Source: Mya arenaria (lineage: Eukaryota > Mollusca > Bivalvia > Myida > Myidae). Taken from it: a DNA stretch of 64,000 nt. The DNA lies in the NCBI RefSeq assembly GCF_026914265.1, contig NC_069126.1, positions 33,801,346-33,865,345 of the forward strand, given 5' to 3'. Position numbers and translations under genes: made by a program. This document shows positions 35,777 to 47,115 of this stretch, piece by piece (the first letter of the stretch is position 1; each line of letters starts with the position of its first letter). The notes under the pieces are model-generated. The model was given only the letters and a program-made list of their open reading frames with translations. It made no database searches and was not told where the DNA came from.

Positions 35777-36290
35777 ATTGCTCCACTCCACTCCACTCCA
35801 CTTACCTCCCCTCCATTCCCCTCCACTCCACTCCAGTCCACTCCACTCACTCACCCACCAAAACAACCCACCCACCGAACGACCCACCCACCCAAACAAC
35901 CCACCCACCCACTCACTCACTCACTCACTCACTCACTCACTCACTCACTCACTCACTCACTCACTCACTCACTCACTCACTCACTCACTCACTCACTCAC
36001 TCACTCACTCACTCACTCACTCACTCACTCACTCACTCACTCACTCACTCACTCACTCACTCACTCACTCACTCACTCACTCACTCACTCACTCACTCAC
36101 TCACTCACTCACTCACTCACTCACTCACTCACTCACTCACTCACTCACTCACTCACTCACTCACTCACTCACTCACTCACTCACTCACTCACTCACTCAC
36201 TCACTCACTCACTCACTCACTCACTCACTCACTCACTCACTCACTCACTCACTCACTCACCCCACCCCACCCCACCCCACCCCACCCCAT
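35777..36290. repeat. Long pure (ACTC)n tract with related borders
   Basis: From 35910 to 36260 the tetranucleotide repeats without visible interruption, about 87 units. Before it are CCACTCCACT and CCACCCA variants; after it CCCCA units. The tract separates unit 1 from unit 2. Its purity over 350 bp suggests recent expansion and a high mutation rate. Confidence 0.97.
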
Positions 36291-36584
36291 ACTTATGGCG
36301 AGTCTTCAATATGGCAAGATAATTCGAGTCTTCAATATGGCAAGATAATCCTCACATAAATCATAGTGTGTGGTAATGAGTTGTCTTTGCAAAGTCTGTT
36401 CAAACGTATGTCTGAGATGTCTTCACCATCTGTGAAATATTTGTAAGCCATTAATACGTAACTTTACGACTTATTTCGACAATGATACAATAATGCTCCA
36501 CTATTTATTCGAGACTTTTAAAGGAACGAAAGCAAACGAGGTTGGTTAAACGGTATTGTTCGAATTTATACGATATATCCTTTT

Positions 36585-36840
36585 TATTTTTAAAAGTGAC
36601 CGCCCGACAGCATCGGTCCTTGCAACGTTTAAATCAATAAATGCATATAGATAAACACGTACATGTGATAAATTTTCAGTTGTTTTGTCAACTCCCTTTA
36701 GTTGTAATCCATACGTCCAAGACTGATTGAACCTTAACGTCATGTGGACAAGAACAAATTGTTGAATAGCGGTAGTTAAGTAAGTAAAGTAATTGTATGA
36801 GTTGTTGCGCTTTATACTTTATTGTCTTTAAAATTGATGC
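36585..36840. pseudogene. Orphan 3' flank of a lost receptor copy (unit 2)
   Basis: It aligns with 29157-29410, the flank just 3' of the intact receptor gene, through words such as TTGTAATCCATA and GCGCTTTATACTTTATTGTC. No receptor coding sequence precedes it; the (ACTC)n tract lies there instead. It shows that unit 2 once had the partner gene. Confidence 0.65.
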
Positions 36841-36887
36841 TGGATCAAGGCCGTTAGGTTTTTGATTTTATTTTAAAAAAATGATTG

Positions 36888-37275
36888 GACAAGACAAAGT
36901 GTGAAGTTGAGCAATAAATACACTGATCCCAAACCCTGAAATGCTTGGACAAGTGTGAGCGATGTAAACAGTAACCACACACCCTGTTTATGCAATGCTC
37001 GAACAAAAGTTAAGTAAGCAGTTACCCCAAACACTGAAATGCTTGGACATGACATAGTGGGAAGTTGAGTAAGCAGTTACCGGAAGCCCTGGATTCATTG
37101 GACAAGAGAAAGTGTGAAGTTGGGCGATGTAAACAGTAACCACCAAACACTGCTTCTGCAATGCTTGGACCAGACATATTGTAAATTTAAACGATGTAAG
37201 CAGTGACCCCAATCACTGAATTGCTTGAACATGACATAGTTTGAAGTTTAGCGATGTAAGCAGTGACCCCAATAT
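36888..37275. repeat. Imperfect ~55-65-bp minisatellite, about 7 units
   Basis: Units begin GCTTGGACAAGACA or a variant and contain GTGAAGTTGAGCGATGTAA and CAGTAACCCCAAACACTG. Length varies between units. It lies between the orphan flank of unit 2 and TLR-b. Confidence 0.8.
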
Positions 37276-37309
37276 TTATGCAAAAAGCTACAGAAACGAG
37301 CTCACAAGC

Positions 37310-37570
37310 AAAACGTTTAAACATAAACCCGGTTTAGTGGCACTGGGCAAACGCCAAAAACATAGAACACAAAATCACAGACAAGAATCAAACAGCCCAA
37401 AACCCCACAAACAGCACAGTGCATACATAATATATATATATATATATATAATAGGTATGTATATCAAGAATTGTTAGGTACCGCCTTGAAACGGTCAGTA
37501 AAATGTAAATTGACTGGGGGTTTAAACCAGTTTATGTGCACAAACCTCACTCTTATCACAACAATCCTTA
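37310..37570 (+). repeat. Interspersed repeat copy preserving two empty insertion sites
   Basis: Words such as AACAGCACAGTGCATACATA, GTACCGCCTTGAAACGGTC and GTGCACAAACCTCACTC recur at 55920-57500. In that second copy two insertions interrupt them. Here the sites are uninterrupted: AGTGC at 37418-37422, and TTTAAACCAG near 37526. Confidence 0.8.
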
Positions 37571-38649
37571 ATAAAGATAAAACGCAAAAGGTAAATCTTA
37601 TCAAAGTATGCATTAATTTGAGGAAACTTATCAATAAAACAAATAATAATAAAAGTATAGGTAAACCCCAAGTACTTCTATGATTAGAGATCCCAACTCT
37701 ATCTGCAGACGGAGGGAAACAATTCAGAGCACCTAATGCAAAAACTTTTCAAGGGTACGATGCAGTCATTGTTAGAAACTTTAAATATCCCACACAGTCT
37801 GCCTTATAAGATAAAAGGTTTAAAACTGTGTGATCATAGAGTTTTATAATAAAAAGCATCATTGTACTAAAACTGGGAACAAATAAAGAAAATATTATTA
37901 AAAACAAAAGCGACAAATATTCGCTAAGTCTTTCCTTCCAAATGATTTAAAAATGTAAAATATCTTAAGAAAATGAAGTCACATGCCAAAACACTCCGAG
38001 TCAGACAAAAAAGTGTTCGCCAAACACGGTTTTAAAGATAACATGAGTTAGCAAAATCTTCATAAACCATCAAAGGACTGAAAGCTTAGTTATGAAACCC
38101 TGCTTTCGCCGATCAATCCAAGGTGGAAACACCGTGTTTTTATAAACGATATTATAGTGTATGTTGGACTGTGTAGTTGTTTTCTTGTGTATCTCCTGTT
38201 GGTTGTCTGTTTCGCATTTACATTCGTATCTATGCAACATAAAATTTACATTAAGTAGGTGACTTTTGGAATCGTCAATCCCTGTTCATTTGCATTACTC
38301 ATATCAGAATGAGCGGAAACAGGCCAATCCAGTTAAGTTCGATCTCTCTAAAGAACAACATGAAAGTTAATATTTTATTACATTCCATTCATATCATCAA
38401 ACACTTTACATACAAATAAGTTAACATACACGTTCCTTACACTAATGTACGGATGCCATCATGAATACATTATCAGATACATGGGCGAAACATTTTAAAA
38501 CATACAAATAGGCAATTGGACTATTTTAGCATCAATATTATAAATCAATATGTATTTGTCATTCAACCGAATAGAGATATCGAGAAGCTACTACAATATA
38601 AAACCAATTACACTAGCAATGATTGTAAGTATTTAGTTTATAATGGACA

Positions 38650-41274
38650 TCAACGTTCAATGGCTGTGGTCAAATTTTTCCAAAACAATGGCTGCCCGTC
38701 TGGATCGCGTGTATAACTAATGTACGAATGATTGTCCATCCAATCCATTATTTCTAACGGTAATTCTTTCGTGGGAACATTCTCGTACAGTACAATTACT
38801 AAACACCCATTCTCGCACTCTCGATTGCCAATACTTTCCATTCGTGCCATGTTGAACTCAAATATGCACCACTGCTTCTTTATAAAAGCTTTAGAGAGAA
38901 TCACCACTGTTTTCTTGCTTGTGCGTATCGCATCCACTATGTTGTCCCGTATCGGTATGCCTGGTAGAAAATCCCGTTGGTGGACACACAGCTTCATCCC
39001 TCTGTCTTCCAATCTTGGTATTATATCGTCTCGAATAAAATGTAAGTCATGGTCTGAATAAGATATAAATGCATCATATCGGTAATTTTCATATTCATCG
39101 TCGTTTACTAGTCGCCGGTAGCCAAAATAACTTTGCTTTTTCATGTAGTACCAATACCGAAGTTTCCATCTCTTTTTGTACAAAATGACTCCAAATATAA
39201 TTGCACAGGCTGACAATACACTAAACGCGGACAGTACAATCGCAACTGTATATGATCTGCATTGTGCACGCAAGTGGGGCACATCGCGCAGAAATCCAAT
39301 TGAATCAACAGAGCTCCCATTTAACCTATAGAAAACCATCTCATGAAAACCTTGTAACCTTTCTTTATGATCAACCAACCAGTACAAAAAATTCTGATTG
39401 CTACAGCTGTATTCGATTGAATTGTTTCGCAAATCCAGAGTAAAATTATTTCCTATTCGCTCTGAATTGTCTTCAAGAAGTTGCGTTATATCTTTATTAA
39501 GCGTATGAAGTGCGTTACATCGAAATTTCAAATAAAGCAGATTTTTTAAAGGCTGTACATCAATGTCAAAATGTTCGATGCTGTTTCCGCTTAAGTCAAT
39601 TTCTTCAATCTTTCCGAGACGACTAAATAAACTCCGTTTGAGGTGTGAAATGCGGTTTGTTGACAGATTTAGCGTTTTCAAATTGGTTAGATATTCAAAC
39701 GTGTCTCCACCTCCCGGATGTGCAAACATTCCTCCCAAATAATTTCGATCTAGCTGAAGATTCTCAAGTTTGTCCATTGACAAACAGTCTGAACTAATGA
39801 ATGAACAGTAAGAACGTGAGAACGACAGAAACTTTAGATTTGGAAATGGACCAATCCTGCCCCTCAAGGAAGGATAAGTGTTTTTTGAAAAATCCAATAC
39901 TTCCAATGAGTTATTTTTTGGATTTATAGTGATTTTTGTTTTGTCAAGGTTATAAACCATATTGCAGCCGGAGAAATAAACTCTTTTGAGAGACCTAGAA
40001 AACTGTGGTTTCAAATCAGCAGCTGTTTCATTTGGTGGAACATACGTACAGTCAGGGATTTCTTTCGCAATGGTCTTCAAACTTTCTTCCGTCATATATT
40101 GACATTCCGAATCCCTGCTTCGATCGTTGTCGTCTTTTGATTTGGGTTCCGCAAGGTATTTAATAGGAGCGTGCACTTTGTTTTGATTATTTGTATCAAT
40201 ACGTAGAACGTTTTCCAGGCAACCAAATTGAAACAGGTATAATCCAAAAGAGAATTTATTCTCTTGCCCGTAAATTGTTTCCAAGTGCTTCGGAAGTAAC
40301 ACAAAGGTGTTCTTTTCTACCATTTGGACCTTGTTGCCATCAAATGCAATTGCTTTCAGAGATGTATTTCGAAGGTAGCATACATCTCTGTTCAGAATTA
40401 TAGTTCCAACGCCAAATGTTGTATAAACCCGTGAGTAATTCAGAAACTGGATATTTGTAAACTGAAGCGAATAGGAAACGTTCATCAGGGAGCTAAATCC
40501 AAGACGTCTGTTCAAAGAAAGGTCTAGGATTTCAAGACTCACCATGTTTTTAAAGGCATCTCTGTAAATATTTTCAATTTTGCACGAGGATATATCTAGA
40601 ACACGTACATTTACAAGCGAGTAAAATGTGGTCGGAAAGATTTCCTTTATGGAGCAGAAACCCAAAGGTCCTTTTGATGATAGAGTTAAATTCCTGACGC
40701 TGCTGTTTTCATATTCCAGACCAATATCTGTTTCAATCCCATCCATCTGCAACACCTCAAGTTTCTGTAATTTAGTGAGATTTGGGTAGTCAAAGCTCCT
40801 TTCAATCTCGTTATCCTCTGGAAAATTGCCAAATAGTTTGAGGATTCTTAGAGTTGATGGAAAAACCCCTGGGTCAAACGCCGTCTTGTTGAAAATATCG
40901 AGCACGTTATCGCTCAAATCAAGGGCCAATATATTCTGAAAATCCTTAAAGACACCACTATGCAGTGACGAAATCTGGTTGTAATTCATATTCAAACTAC
41001 TGATGTTTCGACAGCAGTTCACGTCTTCGGCATTAAAGTTACCAATGTTATTTCGTGCAATATTAAGATCCGACACATTTGGGTATATTTGCGCAATGCT
41101 TTCGCAGACCTGACGAATGTTAACTTTTCTTGCTTTACAATCCATTGCAATTGTTCCTGATGGACTCGTCATGCAAGAACATTTTAGTTCGGGTCCACAT
41201 CTAGAAAAGCTCATCGAGATGTTCACGTGTACAATAAGAACTGCTAGAACGAACATATAATTATCCAACTCCAT
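38650..41274 (-). CDS. Toll-like receptor, unit 2 (TLR-b)
   Basis: A single intact frame of 874 codons starting MELDNYMFVLAVLIV (signal peptide). The architecture is that of TLR-a: CGPELKCSC cluster, leucine-rich ectodomain, C-cap with the RLNGSS and LRDVPHLRAQC segments, membrane span, and TIR domain (from about residue 733) with YDAFISYS, RDFLPG and the FW box all present. Much of the sequence is identical to TLR-a, with differences concentrated in the ectodomain, as expected for paralogues with separate ligand surfaces. Homology to the other units continues about 280 bp upstream of the ATG ('ACGCATCTGGTATAAC'), so proximal regulation may be shared. Candidate poly(A) signal on the minus strand: 38374-38379. 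Confidence 0.95.
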   Translation of the reverse strand: MELDNYMFVLAVLIVHVNISMSFSRCGPELKCSCMTSPSGTIAMDCKARKVNIRQVCESIAQIYPNVSDLNIARNNIGNFNAEDVNCCRNISSLNMNYNQISSLHSGVFKDFQNILALDLSDNVLDIFNKTAFDPGVFPSTLRILKLFGNFPEDNEIERSFDYPNLTKLQKLEVLQMDGIETDIGLEYENSSVRNLTLSSKGPLGFCSIKEIFPTTFYSLVNVRVLDISSCKIENIYRDAFKNMVSLEILDLSLNRRLGFSSLMNVSYSLQFTNIQFLNYSRVYTTFGVGTIILNRDVCYLRNTSLKAIAFDGNKVQMVEKNTFVLLPKHLETIYGQENKFSFGLYLFQFGCLENVLRIDTNNQNKVHAPIKYLAEPKSKDDNDRSRDSECQYMTEESLKTIAKEIPDCTYVPPNETAADLKPQFSRSLKRVYFSGCNMVYNLDKTKITINPKNNSLEVLDFSKNTYPSLRGRIGPFPNLKFLSFSRSYCSFISSDCLSMDKLENLQLDRNYLGGMFAHPGGGDTFEYLTNLKTLNLSTNRISHLKRSLFSRLGKIEEIDLSGNSIEHFDIDVQPLKNLLYLKFRCNALHTLNKDITQLLEDNSERIGNNFTLDLRNNSIEYSCSNQNFLYWLVDHKERLQGFHEMVFYRLNGSSVDSIGFLRDVPHLRAQCRSYTVAIVLSAFSVLSACAIIFGVILYKKRWKLRYWYYMKKQSYFGYRRLVNDDEYENYRYDAFISYSDHDLHFIRDDIIPRLEDRGMKLCVHQRDFLPGIPIRDNIVDAIRTSKKTVVILSKAFIKKQWCIFEFNMARMESIGNRECENGCLVIVLYENVPTKELPLEIMDWMDNHSYISYTRDPDGQPLFWKNLTTAIER

Positions 41275-42481
41275 CTTTTTGAGAATGAAATGCGTTTATA
41301 TAATATGAGTTTTAGCGTTCCATGCGACCATTGTTCATAAAAACTCGTTGGGCTCTGTTCGTAGAATATCCAGATGAATGGATGAAGGAAATAAAATGTA
41401 CAATGAAAAACAGGCCATTTACCTTCAATGAACCACCGGCAATTAAGCTTTCAACATTGTTTGATAAACAAAGTATCATGCACGTCCGCATTAGTTTAGT
41501 GTTAAAAACACGCATCTGGTATAACACAAATGGCGATGAAACAATGGTATTACATTCTAAAGCATGATGCGAGCACGGAAGTTTAATTTAGTGGTAGTAT
41601 TTGGTTTAAATATAATGCCTTTGATTTAGGCATACATGTAGTTTCACTTGTATACCTGCGTGTTTATATAATAGCAGAGTGTTTGAATTCTAATACTGTC
41701 ATTGACTGTTAAGCACGATCCATGCACTTTCATTTAATGTTTTAATAAATCAATGATATAGATTCAAACGAAGAAAGAAACACGATAAAACTTGCAAACA
41801 AGAAAATGAAAACCATCATGATGTACTACGCAGTGCACGGAGATTATATCCTTCAACATTCGGCAATTGCTGGTTCATTCTGACGTCAATTTCATACAAT
41901 ATATATACATATTTTAAAATATATTTATTTTAAAGAATGATCAGATTTTTGGTGACTCTTAATTAATTGGTTTTGAAGATATGTCGTTTTACGATTGTGT
42001 CACACAAACAAACAATTCATTTGAAGAAATTTCATTTGAAAAACAAGGGCAACGAACAGAATCTGTGACTTTTGTTTCTCTTTGAGTTATCTTTCTTTTT
42101 AAGCCTATATAAACACGCATACAGGTGTTATCTAATGAAACCATGCTCCCAATTAATCTAAATACATTGTTTGAATGTGTTTTACTTACTAGGACACAAT
42201 GAGTAGACCATTTTGTTCCTAATCGAAATAGTCAGAATAGGCGAGACAGCATAAGCTAAGATTTATTCACAATTAATTTTAACAATTAGACCAAACACCT
42301 GACACTAGACATAATATTTATAAATTTCAACGAATTGATCCGACATCACAATTTAATTAATCTACTCTACAGAAAACAACAGCATGTAATTGGAACATGG
42401 CTTGTTATTGGCAGTAAATATCGAGTAAATAAAGATAGAAAATAGCTGTAGAAATCACGTCAAAACTCAATTAACAAATAC
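41275..42481. other. 5' flank of TLR-b and intergenic sequence
   Basis: The first ~280 bp resemble the upstream regions of TLR-a (to about 35410) and TLR-c (to about 49290). No other gene or clear core promoter is visible. Confidence 0.45.
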
Positions 42482-42485
42482 TTAA

Positions 42486-42807
42486 AGCAGCAATCTTACA
42501 GATTGAACGTTTTGACAACTTTTTTATTATTTGTCTTGGAACGAACCAATTTTTGCAAAATCCATGCAGATTTTTATATTGTAGTTCAAAAGTTGATGTT
42601 TTATGCTTTTTTCTTAAACTGTTAGTAACGGTTCATGCCATAAAACATTAATTTTCGATCGGAAATATAAATAACTACGATCTGAGTTTTTGTCAGCAAT
42701 CTTATATCATTGATTTGCAGATATTTTCGCAAAACAATGTCCTTTCAAAGACAAGACAAGACAATAAAAAAAAGTTGTAAAAATGGTAAATCTGTGAGAG
42801 TGCAGCT
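42486..42807. mobile_element. TTAA-flanked MITE, copy 1
   Basis: Ends AGCAGCAATCTTACAGAT and, reversed, AGCTGCACTCTCACAGAT, with TTAA outside both (42482-42485 and 42808-42811). The halves are loosely palindromic throughout. It is the same family as 51897-52251. Confidence 0.85.
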
Positions 42808-43439
42808 TTAATACAATGATAAATAAGTAAATAGATAACGTGGAGTGGAGTAAATATGAGTGAGGAGGGTAAGTGAGCGATTTTAAGGGTGAGATATTTG
42901 GTTCAGAAAAGCTGAAGTGATGGTGGTTTGCCTTGATTGTATGGATTACCTTTAAGAAATATCCTCTTTTGACAGTTTACAATGTGTGTCAGATAGTCCC
43001 TAACACACTTGTGAAGGAGTAAAATAATAAGTACAATGTTTAAATTTGCTTTCATTAACTACAAAAGTTTGCAAAGGTTTATATCTACACATTGTACTCC
43101 ACATTAATTTGTACGATTTTTTGTTTAAACACCCGTCTCTCTATCACGATATTTCTCGCTTACATGCTGCTTAATGCGGCAATGTATATAAAGCCGGCAC
43201 GATAAACCTTCCACAATTCACGGCTAGTGTCCATGAGTTGTCTGCGCAACGTTTGTTAAAAACCTATGCATGATAATTATACGTCATAACTATAACATGT
43301 AAGGGCCATTGATACGATACTTGACGACTTTTTCCGGCAATATTTAACACAAACATAGGCGGTGCAAGATAGGTTATCACTGTTCAATCTACGTTTTGAA
43401 ATGAATGCTTAAAACATGAGACTCCTCTACAAGGTTTAA

Positions 43440-44240
43440 TATAACAATCCTACCGAAACTCGTATGCTCGTCAAAGAACGCGCATGCAGTCGTATAGATA
43501 TCGACGATATTTGAAGAATGGTCGAAGGGAAACCGCCAATACTCCGAACATTTTGTCGCAACAAGTCGTATGTTACCCACCTTGTGTCGTATTTTGTGAC
43601 AATGCTTTGACGGTGGCTTTTCGGTGTAAGGACTATGCGAGAATACACCACAATAGGCGACATTACAAAGGATCATCAAAACAAAATAATTCCACTGCTG
43701 TCACAGTATTTCGTCGATATAAGTACAATACTCATTTAATATTTATGCGACTTAGTGGCACGAGTATGTGTACAGTACAGCACGATTTACTATGTGTGTA
43801 TACAATTAAATGCACGAGTCGGTGCAATATTGTAATATACACTGCGGAAATTGGTGCAGTATTCTTGAGACTAAAAATGATCTAATGCGAGTTATGAACA
43901 TTTTTTACCATTAGCACAAAATGTGGTTGAAATTATATATACTGATTTGCATATAGCATTGGAATATAGCTCTCGATACACTCTGCTGTCAGAATGACTG
44001 CTTGTCAACGGTGTGGATCCCAGTATACTGTTGATACCACGCTCGTGAAGACGCGCGTACTGTCGTGGAATTGCGATTAATATTCGAAGAAAGGTCGCAG
44101 TGAGTCGTTGGTAGCCCTATTGTCTCCGACTCTCGTATTTTGTGGCCCGTGATTTTAACATTGTTTTAGATGGTGAGAACAGGCGATTACATACGGAAAA
44201 TGCGACAATATTCAGGGTTGTTATACAACAACGTACGACT
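43440..44240. repeat. Diverged duplicate blocks upstream of unit 3
   Basis: The stretch 43455-43640 and the stretch 44035-44220 share the order CTCGT...ACGCGC, TCG(A/G)AGAA, CTCGTATTTTGTG, TTGTTTTA-like and GGCGA.TACA words, about 580 bp apart. Both are CpG-richer than their surroundings. The small open frames in them are not conserved between the copies, so I do not call a gene. Confidence 0.4.
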
Positions 44241-44639
44241 TACGAAATTTGTGCAAAACAGTTTAACGGGAATAATTTAAAACCCTATTTTTAAATATTG
44301 TGGGCAGTTACTAAAAACTATGCTCGATCTTGTCAAAACTGTCGATTCAAATTCCAGCGAATGAAGATCAATTTATTTTAGTTTTATTTTATTCACATTT
44401 GGTGAATTTGTGTAGCTAAATGCCTTTTAAAAGAACCAACTGTCGAAACAGAACTTTACAGAAAAAAAAAACTCATTAAATTTTTCAACGTCGAGTGTTT
44501 CTCAGAAATATTATAAAATTAATCTCAGATGCAAAACTCATTTGGCTATGAACACAATTGTTACATAGAACCCAAACGCGTGCCAATTTTCCATAAGGGA
44601 AAAAATGCTATTTAAAAATATATAATGCTGTAGCTATAT

Positions 44640-45953
44640 GTCAGTGTTCATAAACACAACGGAAACTTGTATGGAAAACTACAAGCCGAGTTGTCAATCA
44701 ATTCAATATAAACCCTGTTTAGAGACACAAGGTCAAAAAGACAATGGAAGCGAGATATAAAGTACACATACACCACAAAAAGACAATGGAAGCGATATAT
44801 AAAGTACACATACACCACAAAAAGACAATGAAAGCGAGATATAAAGTACACATACACCACAAAAAGACAATGGAAGGGAGATATAAAGTACACATACACC
44901 ACAAAAAGACAATGGAAGCGAGATATAAAGTACACATACACCACAAAAAGACAATGGAAGGGAGATATAAAGTACACATACACCACAAAGGGACAATGGA
45001 AGGGAGATATAAAGTACACATAAACCACAAAAAGACAATGGAAGCGAGATATAAAGTACACATACACCACAAAAAACAATGGAGGCGATATATAAAGTAC
45101 ACATACACCACAAAAAGACAATGGAAGCGAGATATAAAGTACACATAAACCACAAAAAACAATGGAAGCGATATATAAAGTACACATACACCACAAAAAG
45201 ACAACACATTCATCAACATTACCTTATCAATAAATTATTTGATTAACTCATTCGTGCAGTCAGTGACATTCAATGTAAAGTCTGATACAGTGGGGTTGCA
45301 CATGATATAGAATGTATATCATGGGAAGGTATAGTTTTGCAATGCCATGCTCATTGAAATGAAAACTGGATTCTGACAGCGTATCGATAATCTAGTAAAT
45401 GATATTTTTGTAGGAAAGATAACTTAGATAAGTTGTTGCCTATAATGCTGAATTTGTTGATGGTATTTTCAATTTTGTTTACGTTAAGAAAATGAGTAGA
45501 TAAACGGACATCGATGATTCAAAAGAAGGTTTCAAAATAAGTACTTTCCATGTGAAAAACTGGGATCCACTTAAACGTTTCTAACAGCAAAAGGAGAAAA
45601 TGAAAGCATATATGACACCATATGACACGTACAGAAAATAAGAGTTCAGCAACAATCTTCCTCTACTTCTAATATGGATACTTGCAGAACAAATCCAGGG
45701 AGACGCATTTAAAACAACAATCAGGGAAGGTGCACTATGACTTTTATCAAACTAAACGGTACCGATGCATCATCATCAAATACAACAAACACAAAAGTGA
45801 GTGACAATAATATCAGGTGAAGCCGGAGTCTAAAATAGACGCTTTTAGTGACAACACATATGACCATCATGTGAGCACTCCTAGACGTTCTACACGTATC
45901 AGCAGTAATTGTTTACACCTTAATTTTGATGAAATATCGATCATTTCTTGTTA
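44640..45953 (+). pseudogene. Remains of the receptor gene, unit 3 (intron 5 and exon 6)
   Basis: Intron-5 similarity starts near 44640 ('CAATATAAACCCTG') and resumes after a minisatellite at 45206. From about 45480 the sequence follows exon 6 of the intact gene: GACACCAT, AAATAAGAGTTCAGCAACAA, AACGGTACCG, AATATCAGGTGAAGCC and CTCCTAGACGTTCTACACG. The acceptor AG is lost and several length changes break the frame. Exons 1-5 are not present upstream. The copy faces TLR-c in the same tail-to-tail arrangement as unit 1. Confidence 0.8.
44733..45205. repeat. 42-bp minisatellite, about 11 copies
   Basis: The units contain ACAATGGAAGCGAGATATAA and AGTACACATACACCACAAAA. The pattern matches a single-copy stretch of intron 5 of the intact receptor gene (about 28060-28150: AAACCC...GAGGCACAAGGT...GAGATACACAAGACG). 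Because 42 is divisible by three, long frames stay open on both strands (plus-strand unit MEARYKVHIHHKKT); these are not evidence of a protein. Confidence 0.9.
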
Positions 45954-46439
45954 ATATCTGAACTGTTGAATGCCGAAAGCGATCTGATCTTTAACTACTT
46001 GTTATCAAATTTCAATTTTATATACTGAAAGTCAACTATTTAAATATTCGTGTCTTAGGACTCCCTATATTGATAAAAGATTTCTAGTATAAGTGTGTAC
46101 TGTGTTTGTTAATTCGTGTGTATCTCTTGTTGAGTGTCTGTTTGGTGTTACTGTTTTATTATTGCAGCATAAAAGGATCATATCAAATGAATGGCTGTTT
46201 GACTCGACGATCCATGTAGTTAGTTCATCAACACTGCTCATGTCAGAATGTGTGAATACTTGATTGAATATTGAAATAAGACAAAATGCAGTTATTTTTA
46301 TCCATTTGAACAATGCTAGCAAGAAAATGATAAACTCACAATGTACTTGTCACTTAACAGTGTAAAGTGTATTAATTTATAATTAATAAACTACCAATAG
46401 CGCTATAAATTATTTATATAGTTAGTTGTGAAATAGACA

Positions 46440-47115
46440 TCAACGCTTTATGGCTATTGTCAGATTGTCCCAAAACATTTGCTGTCCGTCCGGGTCCTGT
46501 GTATACCTAATGTACGAATGATTGTCTATCCAGTCAAGAATTTCGAGAGGCAATACTTTCGGGGGAACATTCTCGTACAGTACAATTACTAAACACCCAT
46601 TCTCGCACACTCGCTTGTCAATGCTTTCCAGTCTTGCCATGTTGAATTCAAATATGCACCAATGCTTCTGTATAAAGGTTTTAGAGAGAATCACTACTGT
46701 TTTCTTGCTAGTGCGTATCGCATCCACTATGTTGTCCCATATCGATATGCCAGGTAGAAAATCCCGTTCATGGACACACAGCTTCATCCCTCTGTCCTCC
46801 AGCCTTGGTATAATTTCGTCTTGAATGAAATGTAAATCATTGTCAGAATAAGATATAAACGCATTATATCGGTAATGTTCAGCTTCATAGTCGTTTGCTA
46901 GTCGGCGGTAGCCAAAGTAATTTTGTTTTGTCATGTAGTACCAATACCGAAGTTTCCATCTCTTTTTGTACAAAATGACTCCAAAAATAATTGTACAGGC
47001 TGACAATACACCCGAAGCGGACAGTACAATCACAACTGTATATGATCTACACTGTGCACGCAAGTGGGGCACGTCAAGAAGAAATCCACTTGAATTAATA
47101 GTGCTTCCATTTAAC
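46440..47115 (-). pseudogene. Orphaned membrane span and TIR domain of TLR-c
   Basis: After the break at 47116 the TLR sequence continues in another frame with no further damage: RLNGSTINSS, the C-cap, span YTVVIVLSASGVLSACTIIF, then a TIR domain with RDFLPG and FW. Box 1 reads YNAFISYS where TLR-a and TLR-b have YDAFISYS, an unusual change. The open frame starts upstream at 47162, but that Met is not a plausible receptor start. Without a signal peptide or ectodomain it would have to rely on frameshifting or be unexpressed. Confidence 0.8.

Noticed and set aside
35752-36359. Two ~195-codon frames repeating THSL
   Set aside because: They are translations of the (ACTC)n tract; all three frames are open by composition.
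36888-37275. CRISPR-like direct repeats here and in other minisatellites
   Set aside because: Units are contiguous and imperfect with no unique spacers, and the genome is eukaryotic.
44648-45219. Frames of 134-182 codons on both strands
   Set aside because: They follow from a 42-bp repeat whose length is divisible by three; the single-copy parent sequence is an intron.
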